Assembly: GCA_021773095.1 (NCBI GenBank)
Contig: JAJFKR010000041.1
Span: forward strand, 1 to 64,000
Reading direction: 5' to 3'
Origin: Woeseiaceae bacterium
Lineage (GTDB): Bacteria; Pseudomonadota; Gammaproteobacteria; Steroidobacterales; Woeseiaceae
Length of the DNA stretch: 64,000 bases
The first letter of the stretch is position 1; each line of letters begins with the position of its first letter. Shown here piece by piece: positions 23,960-32,343 of the stretch. The notes beneath the pieces are model-generated. The model ran no database searches. It had not been told where the DNA came from and was given only the letters and a program-made list of their open reading frames with translations. The translations under genes and the position numbers were made by a program.

Positions 23960-26479
23960 ATGATGAAGATAATCACGAGAGGTAAAATAGCGGTCCATTT
24001 CGGTGCGTTGACAGTGGCGCTCACAGTCGGGAGTTCGGCTCTCGCGCAGTTGGATGAGATTGTCGTCACTGCACAGAAGCGCGAGCAAAGTCTGCAAGAA
24101 ATTCCGATGGCCATTACGGCCATTTCGGGACGACAGATCATTGAAGATGGCATTCAGGACCTGAATGATATTCAAGGGCGCACGCCAGGCCTTGTTGTAG
24201 CGAACTTCAGTGTCGGCCAGCCCGAGATTGCGATTCGCGGGATCGGTACCAAGGAAGACGGCGCAGCGGCCGGTGATTCCACCGTTATATCCGTTGACGG
24301 TATCTACGTTGCTGCCCGCACCGCGCAAGTTTTCGACATCTTCGATCTCGAACGGGTCGAGGTGCTGCGCGGTCCGCAGGGTACGCTGTACGGCAAAAAC
24401 TCGATCGGCGGCTCGATCAATTTCATCACCAGGAAGCCGACGCAGAAAAGGAGCATTCGCTTTCGCCAGACGGTTGCGGAATTTGACACCTACGATACGG
24501 GTGGCCTGATCAGCGGCGGTCTCGGTGACACGCTTGCCGGCAAGATCTCGTTTAGCCGCCGCAAGAGCGATGGCTACCTCGAGCACATTCCCTCCGGCAG
24601 GGACGATCTCGGCTTTACCGATACGCTTGCCTATCGCGCACAGCTGGTCTGGAATCCGAGTGATACGGTTGAAGCAATATTCACGCTGGACGGCGCCGAT
24701 GACGAGCTCGGTGACACCAATCGCGAGCCGTTTGGAGTCGCTACAAGAGCGGTGACGCCAGCGTGGGGCAGCGGCGCATCGGATGGCAATCTGGACGACT
24801 ACAACAACCCTCTCGCCGTTAATGCGGCCATGGGTGCAATGTTTGGTGTCGATGCATCCGATCCTCACAATTACTTCAATGATGACCAGGGCTGGACCCT
24901 GCGGGACGTATTCGGGTTAAGTGCCAAGATCAATTGGGACCTCAACAACGATCTCCGTTTGACGTCAATCACGTCGTTTCGCCAGAACGATTTCGACTGG
25001 CTCGAAGACTCGGAAGGACTACCGGCTGCAAATCAAAATGACGCCCAACTCGGCATCAACGATGCATTGCTGATGCCCGACCAGGGATTTCGCCGCGACG
25101 TATCGGATAGCGCGATCGAAGACAACGAGCAGTTCACACAGGAATTCCGCCTGTCGAAGTCTGGCGATAACAATGACTGGCTCGTTGGTCTGTTCTTCAG
25201 CCAGGAAGATTTCGAACGCACCGAGACATTTTATTGGTTCAATTTCATGAACATCGGCGATTGGCGGGACTGGAGTCCCGGACCGGCATTGACGCCAAAT
25301 TTCCTGGGCAACGTGGCCGTTGCGCCAGTTAATGTCTCGGACCAGGCTAATGACAGCACGAGCTGGGCCATTTACGGTCAGTCGACCTGGGCGCTGAATG
25401 ACCGGATGAATGTAACGGCAGGCTTGCGTTACTCGACCGAAGAAAAGGAATACACCGTCTCCGGACAGGCATTTCTGGATCTGTTTGGCGACGCGGCGGG
25501 TACGCTTGCCGCAACCGGTATTCCGAGCATCGACGTTCTTAACAGAACCGCGATTGCGGTCACCGTCCAGCAGTTCGACGAGCTGACAGCCAAGGATGAC
25601 TGGGATAACGTATCGGGCCACCTGGCATTCGACTGGCAGCTTAACGACGACGTCATGTTATTCGGCACATTATCAACGGGCTTCAAGAGCGGGGGGTTCA
25701 CGGGCTCACCGTCGGCAGCATCACGAGCAGGAGTCTCGTTCGAACCGGAGGAAGCGCTCAATATCGAGGTCGGTACCAAAGCCTACTTCCTCGATCGGCG
25801 CCTGCGCCTGAATGCCAGCGCCTTCATTACTGATTATGATGATCTGCAGGTGACGTTCTTTACCGTGCCTCTGGGCAGTGCGGCCGCGTTTGGTGAGTTC
25901 TTCACCGAGAATGCGTCGTCCGCCGAGATCACGGGTCTCGAGTTGGAGCTCCTGGCCATGCCGAGCGACAATCTTGAGATTGGTGGGTCGGTTGCGATCC
26001 TCAATACCGAGTACCAGGATTTTCTGACCAAGACGATCGTGGATCCTGCCCGTTGCGGTGGTAGTGATGCCGTCCCGGTTGACCCGAACGATCCTGCACA
26101 GGGTTGCCAGCTCGACTTCTCGGGCAACAACTTGCGGCAGGCGCCGGAGTTCTCCGCCAATCTGTTTGCGCGCTACGAGTGGGAGCTCGGTTCCGGCGCG
26201 TCGATTGCGGCCAAGGTCGACTATCGCTACCAGGACAAGAGTTTCTACGACCCGGATGAGAGTCCGCTGACTTTGATTCCGAGTTACTCGCTGATTAACG
26301 CTCGAGTTGCCTACACGAGTAAATCGGGTGCCTGGGAGATTGCGGCCTGGGCGAAGAACCTGGGTGACGAGGAGTACGTGCGGCACATTTTCTCGCAACG
26401 AGGCGGCACAGTCACATTCGCCAATTACGGTGCGCCACGCCAGGTTGGTCTTACGTTTACCTATAGTTACGACGAGTAG
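23960..26479 (+). CDS. TonB-dependent outer-membrane receptor
   Basis: The 839-residue receptor has a signal peptide cut near SALAQ, the TonB box LDEIVVTAQKREQS, a plug (RGRTPGLVVANF, DLERVEVLRGPQGTLYGKN) and a beta barrel ending ...FTYSYDE. GGGGGGAG lies just upstream of the ATG. The PaaK-type ligase gene follows 13 bases after the stop, so the two are likely co-transcribed. It is related to, but clearly different from, the receptor at 15629. The ligand is unknown. Confidence 0.93.
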   Translation: MMKIITRGKIAVHFGALTVALTVGSSALAQLDEIVVTAQKREQSLQEIPMAITAISGRQIIEDGIQDLNDIQGRTPGLVVANFSVGQPEIAIRGIGTKEDGAAAGDSTVISVDGIYVAARTAQVFDIFDLERVEVLRGPQGTLYGKNSIGGSINFITRKPTQKRSIRFRQTVAEFDTYDTGGLISGGLGDTLAGKISFSRRKSDGYLEHIPSGRDDLGFTDTLAYRAQLVWNPSDTVEAIFTLDGADDELGDTNREPFGVATRAVTPAWGSGASDGNLDDYNNPLAVNAAMGAMFGVDASDPHNYFNDDQGWTLRDVFGLSAKINWDLNNDLRLTSITSFRQNDFDWLEDSEGLPAANQNDAQLGINDALLMPDQGFRRDVSDSAIEDNEQFTQEFRLSKSGDNNDWLVGLFFSQEDFERTETFYWFNFMNIGDWRDWSPGPALTPNFLGNVAVAPVNVSDQANDSTSWAIYGQSTWALNDRMNVTAGLRYSTEEKEYTVSGQAFLDLFGDAAGTLAATGIPSIDVLNRTAIAVTVQQFDELTAKDDWDNVSGHLAFDWQLNDDVMLFGTLSTGFKSGGFTGSPSAASRAGVSFEPEEALNIEVGTKAYFLDRRLRLNASAFITDYDDLQVTFFTVPLGSAAAFGEFFTENASSAEITGLELELLAMPSDNLEIGGSVAILNTEYQDFLTKTIVDPARCGGSDAVPVDPNDPAQGCQLDFSGNNLRQAPEFSANLFARYEWELGSGASIAAKVDYRYQDKSFYDPDESPLTLIPSYSLINARVAYTSKSGAWEIAAWAKNLGDEEYVRHIFSQRGGTVTFANYGAPRQVGLTFTYSYDE

Positions 26480-26492
26480 GTGGGACCGGGCA

Positions 26493-27794
26493 ATGGTTAA
26501 TCGTGTGCCGAATCCGGATGAGCTGGAGCCCATCGAAACAGCAAGTGTCGATGAGCTCAGATCATTGCAGCTCGAAAGGCTGCAGTGGTCGGTCGGGCAC
26601 AGCTTTGACAATGTTGAGCCGTACCGTATGAAATGCGAGGCGGCCGGCGTAGCGCCGGCCGACCTCAAATCACTCGATGACCTCAAGCTGTTTCCTTTTA
26701 CCGTAAAGGATGATCTGCGGCAGGCTTACCCATACGGCATGTTCGCAGTGCCACAAAGAGACGTTGTTCGGATCCATGCTTCGAGTGGCACAACGGGCCA
26801 GCCAACCGTCGTCGGCTACACGAAAAATGACATCGACATGTGGGCAACCGTCGTTGCCCGCTCGATACGTGCCGGCGGAGGTGGTCCGGATGACGTGATA
26901 CACGTCGCCTACGGTTACGGTCTTTTTACAGGCGGACTTGGAGCCCATTATGGCGCGGAGAAGCTCGGCGCAATGGTCATCCCGATGTCGGGCGGCCAGA
27001 CACCGAAACAGGTGCAGCTCATCCGGGATTTCGAGCCGGACATCATTATGGTGACGCCTTCGTATATGCTCAACATTGCCGACGAGTTTGAGCGTCAGGG
27101 CCTGGATCCGACCCGCTCGTCACTCAAGGTCGGTATTTTTGGCGCGGAACCCTGGGGTGATTCCATGCGCAAGGAGATTGAGAAGCGCTGCGGGCTCGAA
27201 GCGGTCGATATCTACGGAATTTCGGAGGTCATCGGCCCGGGCGTCGCCAGTGAGTGCATCGAGACCAAGGATGGGCCGGTGATCTGGGAGGATCACTTCT
27301 ATCCGGAGATTGTCGATCCCGAGACAGGCGAACCCGTGCCCGACGGCGAGATGGGCGAACTCGTGTTCACCTCACTGACCAAGGAAGCCCTGCCGATCAT
27401 TCGCTACCGAACGCGTGACCTGACGAGACTTTTGCCCGGCACGGCCAGGAGCATGCGTCGCATGGACAAGATCACGGGCCGCTCGGACGACATGCTGATC
27501 ATCCGCGGCGTGAATGTGTTCCCGACACAGATCGAAGAGCGTGTCCTCGCGGTAGAAGCCCTTGCGCCTCACTACCAGATCAGGGTTTCTCGCGATGGCC
27601 AGCTCGACGTCATCACCGTGCAGGTGGAAAAAACTGCCGGGGCGGCAGATGTCGATTCGGTCGCAATCGGCAGCGAATTGAAAAAGGGTATCAAGGACTA
27701 TGTCGGAGTAAGCGCTAACATCGAAGTATGTGAACGAGGCAGCGTCGCACGCTCCGAAGGCAAGGCCGTGCGCGTGATCGACGAGCGCCAATAG
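26493..27794 (+). CDS. paaK: Phenylacetate-CoA ligase (PaaK family)
   Basis: A 433-residue AMP-forming ligase with the ATP loop SSGTTGQPTVVGYTKND near residue 94, IFGAEPWGDSMR, YGISEVIGPGVASEC and the C-terminal hinge ITGRSDDMLIIRGVNVFPTQIE. This size and pattern are those of PaaK, which makes phenylacetyl-CoA. The start at 26493 removes an upstream overlap with the TonB receptor. It would feed PadBCD. Indoleacetate is a possible second substrate, since indoleacetate-CoA ligases of denitrifiers are known. Confidence 0.9.
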   Translation: MVNRVPNPDELEPIETASVDELRSLQLERLQWSVGHSFDNVEPYRMKCEAAGVAPADLKSLDDLKLFPFTVKDDLRQAYPYGMFAVPQRDVVRIHASSGTTGQPTVVGYTKNDIDMWATVVARSIRAGGGGPDDVIHVAYGYGLFTGGLGAHYGAEKLGAMVIPMSGGQTPKQVQLIRDFEPDIIMVTPSYMLNIADEFERQGLDPTRSSLKVGIFGAEPWGDSMRKEIEKRCGLEAVDIYGISEVIGPGVASECIETKDGPVIWEDHFYPEIVDPETGEPVPDGEMGELVFTSLTKEALPIIRYRTRDLTRLLPGTARSMRRMDKITGRSDDMLIIRGVNVFPTQIEERVLAVEALAPHYQIRVSRDGQLDVITVQVEKTAGAADVDSVAIGSELKKGIKDYVGVSANIEVCERGSVARSEGKAVRVIDERQ

Positions 27795-27823
27795 TCGTAT
27801 TCCCGGAGGCGCTTTCTAAAGAA

Positions 27824-27841
27824 TATTTTATACTTAAAATA
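27824..27841. promoter_or_regulatory. AT-rich inverted repeat upstream of the SDR operon
   Basis: TATTTTA (27824-27830) and TAAAATA (27835-27841) form a perfect 7-bp inverted repeat with a 4-base spacer in the 110-bp gap before the gene at 27905. The decamer ATACTTAAAA (27830-27839) recurs inverted in the MarR/thioesterase gap at 31519-31528. The site is a candidate operator for the MarR regulator at 31026. Confidence 0.5.
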
Positions 27842-27904
27842 AATATGTTAATCTTAGCCTAATCAAGATGATGCGCTGTTTGTGTGGCGGATCGAGGCAA
27901 CCTG

Positions 27905-28660
27905 ATGAGCAATTTAGCGGAGCAGCACGCGTTAGTGACCGGCGGTGGCAGCGGAATCGGTGCCGCAATCGCTGCTTCACTGGCAGAGATCGGTGTGACG
28001 GTCACGCTGCTCGGTCGCAATGTCGAGCGGCTTGCCCTTAAAGCCGCCGAACTCGGCGTGAGTCATCAGGTGGCGGACGTGACGCAGCGCCGGCAACTCG
28101 GCAAGGCGTTTTCTGCGGCGGAGCAGGAACACGGCGCGATCACAATACTCATCAACAACGCCGGTGAGGCTGATGCAATCGCGTTTGCGAAAATGGATGA
28201 CGATCACTGGGATCGTATGCTTGCAGTCAATCTGAGCGGTGTTTATAACTGCACAAAGGCTGCCATCGGGCCGATGCTTGCGGCGGGTTACGGTCGTGTT
28301 ATCAACATCGCGAGTACTGCCGCATTAACCGGGTACGCGTATGTATCGGCCTATTGTGCCGCCAAGCACGGCGTGCTCGGACTGACGCGCGCGCTGGCGC
28401 TTGAGTATGCGCGCCAAGGCATAACGGTCAATGCCGTCTGCCCCGGCTACACAGACACCGACATCGTTCGGCAGGCCATAAACAACATTGTGGCATCGAC
28501 CGGTCGAAGTGAGGATGAGGCCCTGAACGAGCTCGTCAGGGGTAATCCGCAAGGCCGTCTGATTCATCCCGAGGAAGTCGCCGAGACCGTGCTTTGGCTG
28601 TGTGGTCAGAATTCGATTACCGGCCAGGCGATCGCTGTCGCCGGTGGCGAAACCATGTGA
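27905..28660 (+). CDS. SDR-family 3-hydroxyacyl-CoA-type dehydrogenase
   Basis: A 251-residue short-chain dehydrogenase with the cofactor motif [12 protein letters not shown] near residue 14, the NNAG motif, and catalytic S-Y-K in [20 protein letters not shown] near residues 140-158. The ATG at 27905, behind GAGG, is preferred over a GTG at 27884. It opens the operon that includes the 2-aminobenzoyl-CoA monooxygenase/reductase. It likely acts in the beta-oxidation-like steps after ring attack. Confidence 0.85.
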   Translation: MSNLAEQHALVTGGGSGIGAAIAASLAEIGVTVTLLGRNVERLALKAAELGVSHQVADVTQRRQLGKAFSAAEQEHGAITILINNAGEADAIAFAKMDDDHWDRMLAVNLSGVYNCTKAAIGPMLAAGYGRVINIASTAALTGYAYVSAYCAAKHGVLGLTRALALEYARQGITVNAVCPGYTDTDIVRQAINNIVASTGRSEDEALNELVRGNPQGRLIHPEEVAETVLWLCGQNSITGQAIAVAGGETM

Positions 28661-28667
28661 GGCAACG

Positions 28668-29474
28668 ATGCAAGACAAATCACCCCAACATTTTCTCTGG
28701 CAGCTCGATGATAACGGTGTGGCTACGGTTACGCTCAATCGTCCCGAACGTAAGAACCCTCTGACCTTTGAGTCCTACGCCGAACTCAGGGATACGTTTC
28801 GTTCGCTCGATCACAATTACGATGTCAAAGCCGTTGTCATAACAGGCGCTGGTGAGAACTTTTGTTCGGGCGGTGACGTGCACGAGATCATCGGTCCGTT
28901 GACGGAGATGGATATGACGGGTCTCCTGAAATTCACACGCATGACAGGCGATCTCGTCAAGGCAATCCGCTATTGCCCGCAACCCGTCATCAGTGCGATC
29001 GACGGCATTTGTGCCGGTGCCGGTGCCGCCATCGCGATGGCTTGCGACCTGCGCTACGCTACGCCGCGTGCGAAGACGGCTTTTCTATTCACACGCGTCG
29101 GTCTTGCCGGCGCCGACATGGGAGCCTGTGCCATCCTGCCGCGTATTATCGGCCAGGGCCGCGCCTCGGAGCTGCTGTTCACAGGGCGCTCGATGAGTGC
29201 AGAGGAAGGTGAACGATGGGGGTTTTTCAATGGCCTCTATGAGCCGGATCAACTGCTTGACTCTGTCATCGATGCGGCAGCAAGGCTGGCGGCCGGACCG
29301 AACTTTGCGCATGGCGTTACCAAGACCCAGCTGAACCTCGAATGGGACATGTCGCTGGACGCGGCGATCGAGGCCGAAGCACAGGCGCAGGCGATTTGTA
29401 TGCAGACCAGCGACTTCAAACGTGCGTACGACGCGTTTATCAACAAGCAAAAACCAGCATTCGAAGGTGATTGA
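28668..29474 (+). CDS. Enoyl-CoA hydratase/isomerase family protein
   Basis: A 268-residue crotonase-fold protein. The oxyanion-hole elements are [14 protein letters not shown] near residue 63 and [24 protein letters not shown] near 104, with [22 protein letters not shown]. It sits 7 bases after the SDR gene. In 2-aminobenzoyl-CoA catabolic clusters such hydratases act on the non-aromatic CoA thioester formed by the monooxygenase/reductase. The exact reaction is not determined by sequence. Confidence 0.88.
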   Translation: MQDKSPQHFLWQLDDNGVATVTLNRPERKNPLTFESYAELRDTFRSLDHNYDVKAVVITGAGENFCSGGDVHEIIGPLTEMDMTGLLKFTRMTGDLVKAIRYCPQPVISAIDGICAGAGAAIAMACDLRYATPRAKTAFLFTRVGLAGADMGACAILPRIIGQGRASELLFTGRSMSAEEGERWGFFNGLYEPDQLLDSVIDAAARLAAGPNFAHGVTKTQLNLEWDMSLDAAIEAEAQAQAICMQTSDFKRAYDAFINKQKPAFEGD

Positions 29475-29477
29475 TCG

Positions 29478-30620
29478 ATGACCGATTCAAGCTACCTCAA
29501 CTGGCCATTCCTTGAAGACCGGCACCGCGATCTGAAGCGCGAGCTGGACGCCTGGTGCAGGCAGTATGACTTCAGGCACGACGATGATGTTGATGAGGCC
29601 TGCCGTGCGCTGGTCGCTGACCTGGGCAAGGCCGGTATTCTCAGGAACTGTGTTCCCGAACTCGACGTCAGAAGCCTTGCCCTGTGCCGCGAGACATTGG
29701 CCTATCACTCAGGCCTTGCCGATTTCGCGTTTGCAATGCAAGGGCTGGGGAGTGGCGCGATCTCGCTGTTCGGCTCACAAGCTCAACGGGAGCAGTATCT
29801 ACCAGCTGTTGCCTGCGGTAAATCGATATCCGCCTTTGCGTTATCCGAGGCGGAAGCCGGCTCCGACGTTGCAGCGATTGCCACAAGTGCGGACAAGACC
29901 AATGGTGGCTACCTGATCAATGGGGAGAAAACCTGGATTTCCAATGGTGGAATCGCGGACTTCTACTGTGTGTTTGCGCGCACCGGTGAAGCGCCCGGGG
30001 TACGCGGGATCAGCGCATTCATCGTCGAGGCTTCGAACCCGGGCCTTAAGGTCGCACAGCGAATCGAGACGATTGCACCTCATCCGCTGGCGACCTTGTC
30101 CTTCAAGGACTGCAAGGTGGCAACCCATGACCGAATCGGTGTTGCAGGTCGCGGATTCCAGGTCGCTATGGCAACGCTGGACATTTTCCGCACGACAGTC
30201 GGAGCCGCCGCGCTTGGATTTGCGCGTCGCGCGCTGGACGAATCTCTGCAGCACACAAGTACAAGACATTTGTTTGGCGCGCCGCTGAGCGCGTTGCAAA
30301 TGACAGAGGAGGCGATCGCGGAGATGGCAATGGAAATCGATGCGAGCGCATTGCTCGTGTACCGGTCTGCGTGGGCAAAAGACTGTGGCCAGGATCGTGT
30401 TACCCGTGAAGCTGCGATGGCCAAACTCTATGCCACCGAAGCGGCACAACGAGCCATCGATCGTGCCGTGCAACTTTTCGGCGGCAGGGGCGTGACCAAA
30501 GGCAATATCGCCGAAAGCCTCTATCGGGAAATTCGTGCACTCAGAATTTACGAAGGTGCGAGCGAAGTACAGAAAGTCATTATCGCGCGCGAGGCTTACC
30601 GCGCGAGTCGATCGCCGTGA
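29478..30620 (+). CDS. Acyl-CoA dehydrogenase
   Basis: A 380-residue flavoprotein with [15 protein letters not shown] and [10 protein letters not shown] in the substrate/FAD region, and the catalytic glutamate in the usual place, E359 of [10 protein letters not shown]. It starts 3 bases after the hydratase stop. Its role would be dehydrogenation of a CoA-bound intermediate after dearomatisation of 2-aminobenzoyl-CoA. It differs from the dehydrogenase at 53257, which lacks this glutamate. Confidence 0.9.
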   Translation: MTDSSYLNWPFLEDRHRDLKRELDAWCRQYDFRHDDDVDEACRALVADLGKAGILRNCVPELDVRSLALCRETLAYHSGLADFAFAMQGLGSGAISLFGSQAQREQYLPAVACGKSISAFALSEAEAGSDVAAIATSADKTNGGYLINGEKTWISNGGIADFYCVFARTGEAPGVRGISAFIVEASNPGLKVAQRIETIAPHPLATLSFKDCKVATHDRIGVAGRGFQVAMATLDIFRTTVGAAALGFARRALDESLQHTSTRHLFGAPLSALQMTEEAIAEMAMEIDASALLVYRSAWAKDCGQDRVTREAAMAKLYATEAAQRAIDRAVQLFGGRGVTKGNIAESLYREIRALRIYEGASEVQKVIIAREAYRASRSP

Positions 30621-30630
30621 AGGAGCACCG

Positions 30631-31020
30631 ATGAAGCACCTGTTACCGAAAGGATGGGCCCGGCCCAGCGGTTATTCGAATGGCGTTCAGGCAGAGGGGT
30701 CGCAGGTATTCGTCGCCGGTATGGTTGGTTGGGATGAAGAGCGCCGGTTCGCAGATGGTTTTGTCGCGCAATTTGAAAAGGTACTTGAAAATACGCTTAC
30801 CGTACTCGCCGAAGCGGGCGCCGGACCCGAACATATGGTGCGCATGACATGGTACGTAAAAGACATCGATAATTACCGGGATAACCTCGCCGAAATCGGC
30901 CGCGTGTATCTAAAGATCGTGGGCAAGAATTTTCCGGCCATGGCTGTTGTAGGTGTTGAGGGTCTTGTGGCGCGAGAGGCACTGGTCGAGATCGAAACGA
31001 CGGCCGTTATCCCTGCATAG
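30631..31020 (+). CDS. RidA-family enamine/imine deaminase
   Basis: The 129-residue protein matches RidA/YjgF: GYSNGVQAEGSQVFVAGMVGWD near the start, NTLTVLAEAGAGPEHMVRMTWYV in the middle, and FPAMAVVGVEGLVAREALVEIE at the end. AGGAG precedes the ATG at 30631. RidA proteins hydrolyse enamines and imines to release ammonia. In an aminobenzoyl-CoA pathway, an enamine forms after ring reduction, so loss of the amino group is a sensible role. That assignment is inference. Confidence 0.9.
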   Translation: MKHLLPKGWARPSGYSNGVQAEGSQVFVAGMVGWDEERRFADGFVAQFEKVLENTLTVLAEAGAGPEHMVRMTWYVKDIDNYRDNLAEIGRVYLKIVGKNFPAMAVVGVEGLVAREALVEIETTAVIPA

Positions 31021-31025
31021 GCGGG

Positions 31026-31490
31026 TCAGTCGGTTACGGAATGTCGCGTCTTGAGCAACAACGTCTGGAGTTTGGTCATATCATCCAGAGACAGGTCGGC
31101 AAACAGATCCTCGAGCCAGCGCGCGTGATGCCGCGCCATCTTGTTGAATTCCGTGCGGCCCGTAGAGGTCAGTTCGATGTACTGAATACGCCTGTCGTGT
31201 TCGGCACGATTTCGCGCGACGAGACCGCTTTTTTCCAGTCGGTCGATAACGCCCGTGACGTTTCCGTTTGACACCATCAACCCATGCGACAACTGCGACA
31301 TCGTCAGCGGTTCGCCCGCTCGCTGCAGTTCGGACAGCACATCGAACTGCGGTAGAGTGACAGAAAAGTTGCTGCGAAACAGCGACTTCAGGCGCTGCTC
31401 GACAAGCGTTTCACAGGATAGCAATCGCAGCCAGGTGCGGATGGCTTCCTTGCTGCGTCGGTTTGATCGTGTTTTTTCTTTTCGATTCAT
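31026..31490 (-). CDS. MarR-family regulator
   Basis: A 154-residue winged-helix protein: TLPQFDVLSELQRAGEPLTMSQLSHGLMVSNGNVTGVIDRLEKSGLVARN and the wing DRRIQYIELT identify MarR. It lies antisense within a block of otherwise plus-strand genes and diverges from the thioesterase gene. A perfect 17-bp palindromic site lies in the gap. It likely represses this aminobenzoyl-CoA gene set and releases on binding an aryl-CoA, as known for MarR proteins in such pathways. Confidence 0.9.
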   Translation of the reverse strand: MNRKEKTRSNRRSKEAIRTWLRLLSCETLVEQRLKSLFRSNFSVTLPQFDVLSELQRAGEPLTMSQLSHGLMVSNGNVTGVIDRLEKSGLVARNRAEHDRRIQYIELTSTGRTEFNKMARHHARWLEDLFADLSLDDMTKLQTLLLKTRHSVTD

Positions 31491-31494
31491 AAAG

Positions 31495-31533
31495 CCATAA
31501 AAGATTTATGGTTCGATCTTTTAAGTATATAAT
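31495..31533. promoter_or_regulatory. MarR operator and promoter in the divergent gap
   Basis: CCATAAA (31495-31501) and TTTATGG (31505-31511) form a perfect 7-bp inverted repeat with a 3-base spacer, five bases before the marR start codon. A perfect TATAAT on the plus strand (31528-31533) would drive the thioesterase operon. The repeat covers the expected -35 region. The decamer TTTTAAGTAT (31519-31528) is the reverse complement of one at 27830. Confidence 0.6.
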
Positions 31534-31560
31534 AATTTTTCTGCAGATGCTGACTGAATT

Positions 31561-32292
31561 ATGATCGACGTAACCAGCACAATTCGTTTCTCGCATGTCG
31601 ACGCCGCGGGCATCATTTTTTTTCCGCGCTACTTTGAAATGCTGCTGCGCAACTTTGCGGGCTCGCCTTTGGCACACCCTCCATTCACAATGCGAACTGA
31701 ATTCCGGCGGCCGAATCGACTGGGCGACAAGCTTACAATCTCAGCAAGGCAGGTTGGCGACGAATGGTCTTACTCGGGGGAACTGGATGGCATTGAGCAT
31801 TTTAGTGTCGTCAACTTGCCGGACGATGTCCCGAATGCAATGCCGGCCGTTGAGCAGAAGTCGCGGCCGGGATTTCGGACTGAGCCGGAGGTTGTCGGAT
31901 CCTGGACGGCAGATCCGGAAGGCGTCTTGCATCTGTCCCGCTATTTCGAGCTTGTCAGCGATACCGTTGAGATGTGGATGGAGTCGGCACTCGGAGTGAC
32001 GTTTCATACCTTACATATTAAGGAGGGCTTTGGTATTCCAACGGCCAGAATGACGGTGCAGTTGCGTGAGTTACCACGCGTCACCGATGAAATCTGTATG
32101 ACGATGCAAGCTGTCGCCGTTGGTCGCAAGTCACTGACGTTGCGCAGCCGTTTGTTGCGCGGCGAGGAATGCCTCGTGGACAACGAACAGGTCGTCGTAT
32201 TCGTTGCGATGCAGCCGAACGGCTACAGCAGTATTGTGATACCTGACGATATTCGCGCACGCCTTCAGGAACAGGTCGATGCGGCGGCCTGA
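31561..32292 (+). CDS. Double hot-dog acyl-CoA thioesterase (4HBT-like)
   Basis: The 243-residue protein begins with STIRFSHVDAAGIIFFPRYFEM, the 4-hydroxybenzoyl-CoA thioesterase signature with its aspartate at residue 13. A second hot-dog half begins at about residue 120 (GVLHLSRYFELVSDTVEMWME). It may release an aryl-CoA when the lower pathway stalls. It precedes the monooxygenase/reductase gene by 51 bases. Confidence 0.82.
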   Translation: MIDVTSTIRFSHVDAAGIIFFPRYFEMLLRNFAGSPLAHPPFTMRTEFRRPNRLGDKLTISARQVGDEWSYSGELDGIEHFSVVNLPDDVPNAMPAVEQKSRPGFRTEPEVVGSWTADPEGVLHLSRYFELVSDTVEMWMESALGVTFHTLHIKEGFGIPTARMTVQLRELPRVTDEICMTMQAVAVGRKSLTLRSRLLRGEECLVDNEQVVVFVAMQPNGYSSIVIPDDIRARLQEQVDAAA

Positions 32293-32343
32293 GCAGCCAA
32301 TCAAGTCCAGGCCCGCACCTTGAGCAACCATCAAGGAAAGAAA

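Noticed and set aside
23939-24868. A 309-codon minus-strand open frame opposite a TonB receptor
   Set aside because: The plus-strand receptor has signal peptide, plug and barrel; the antisense frame has no recognisable motif or ribosome binding site.
25721-26686. A 321-codon minus-strand open frame
   Set aside because: It spans the receptor end and the PaaK start on the other strand, and is low in recognisable structure.
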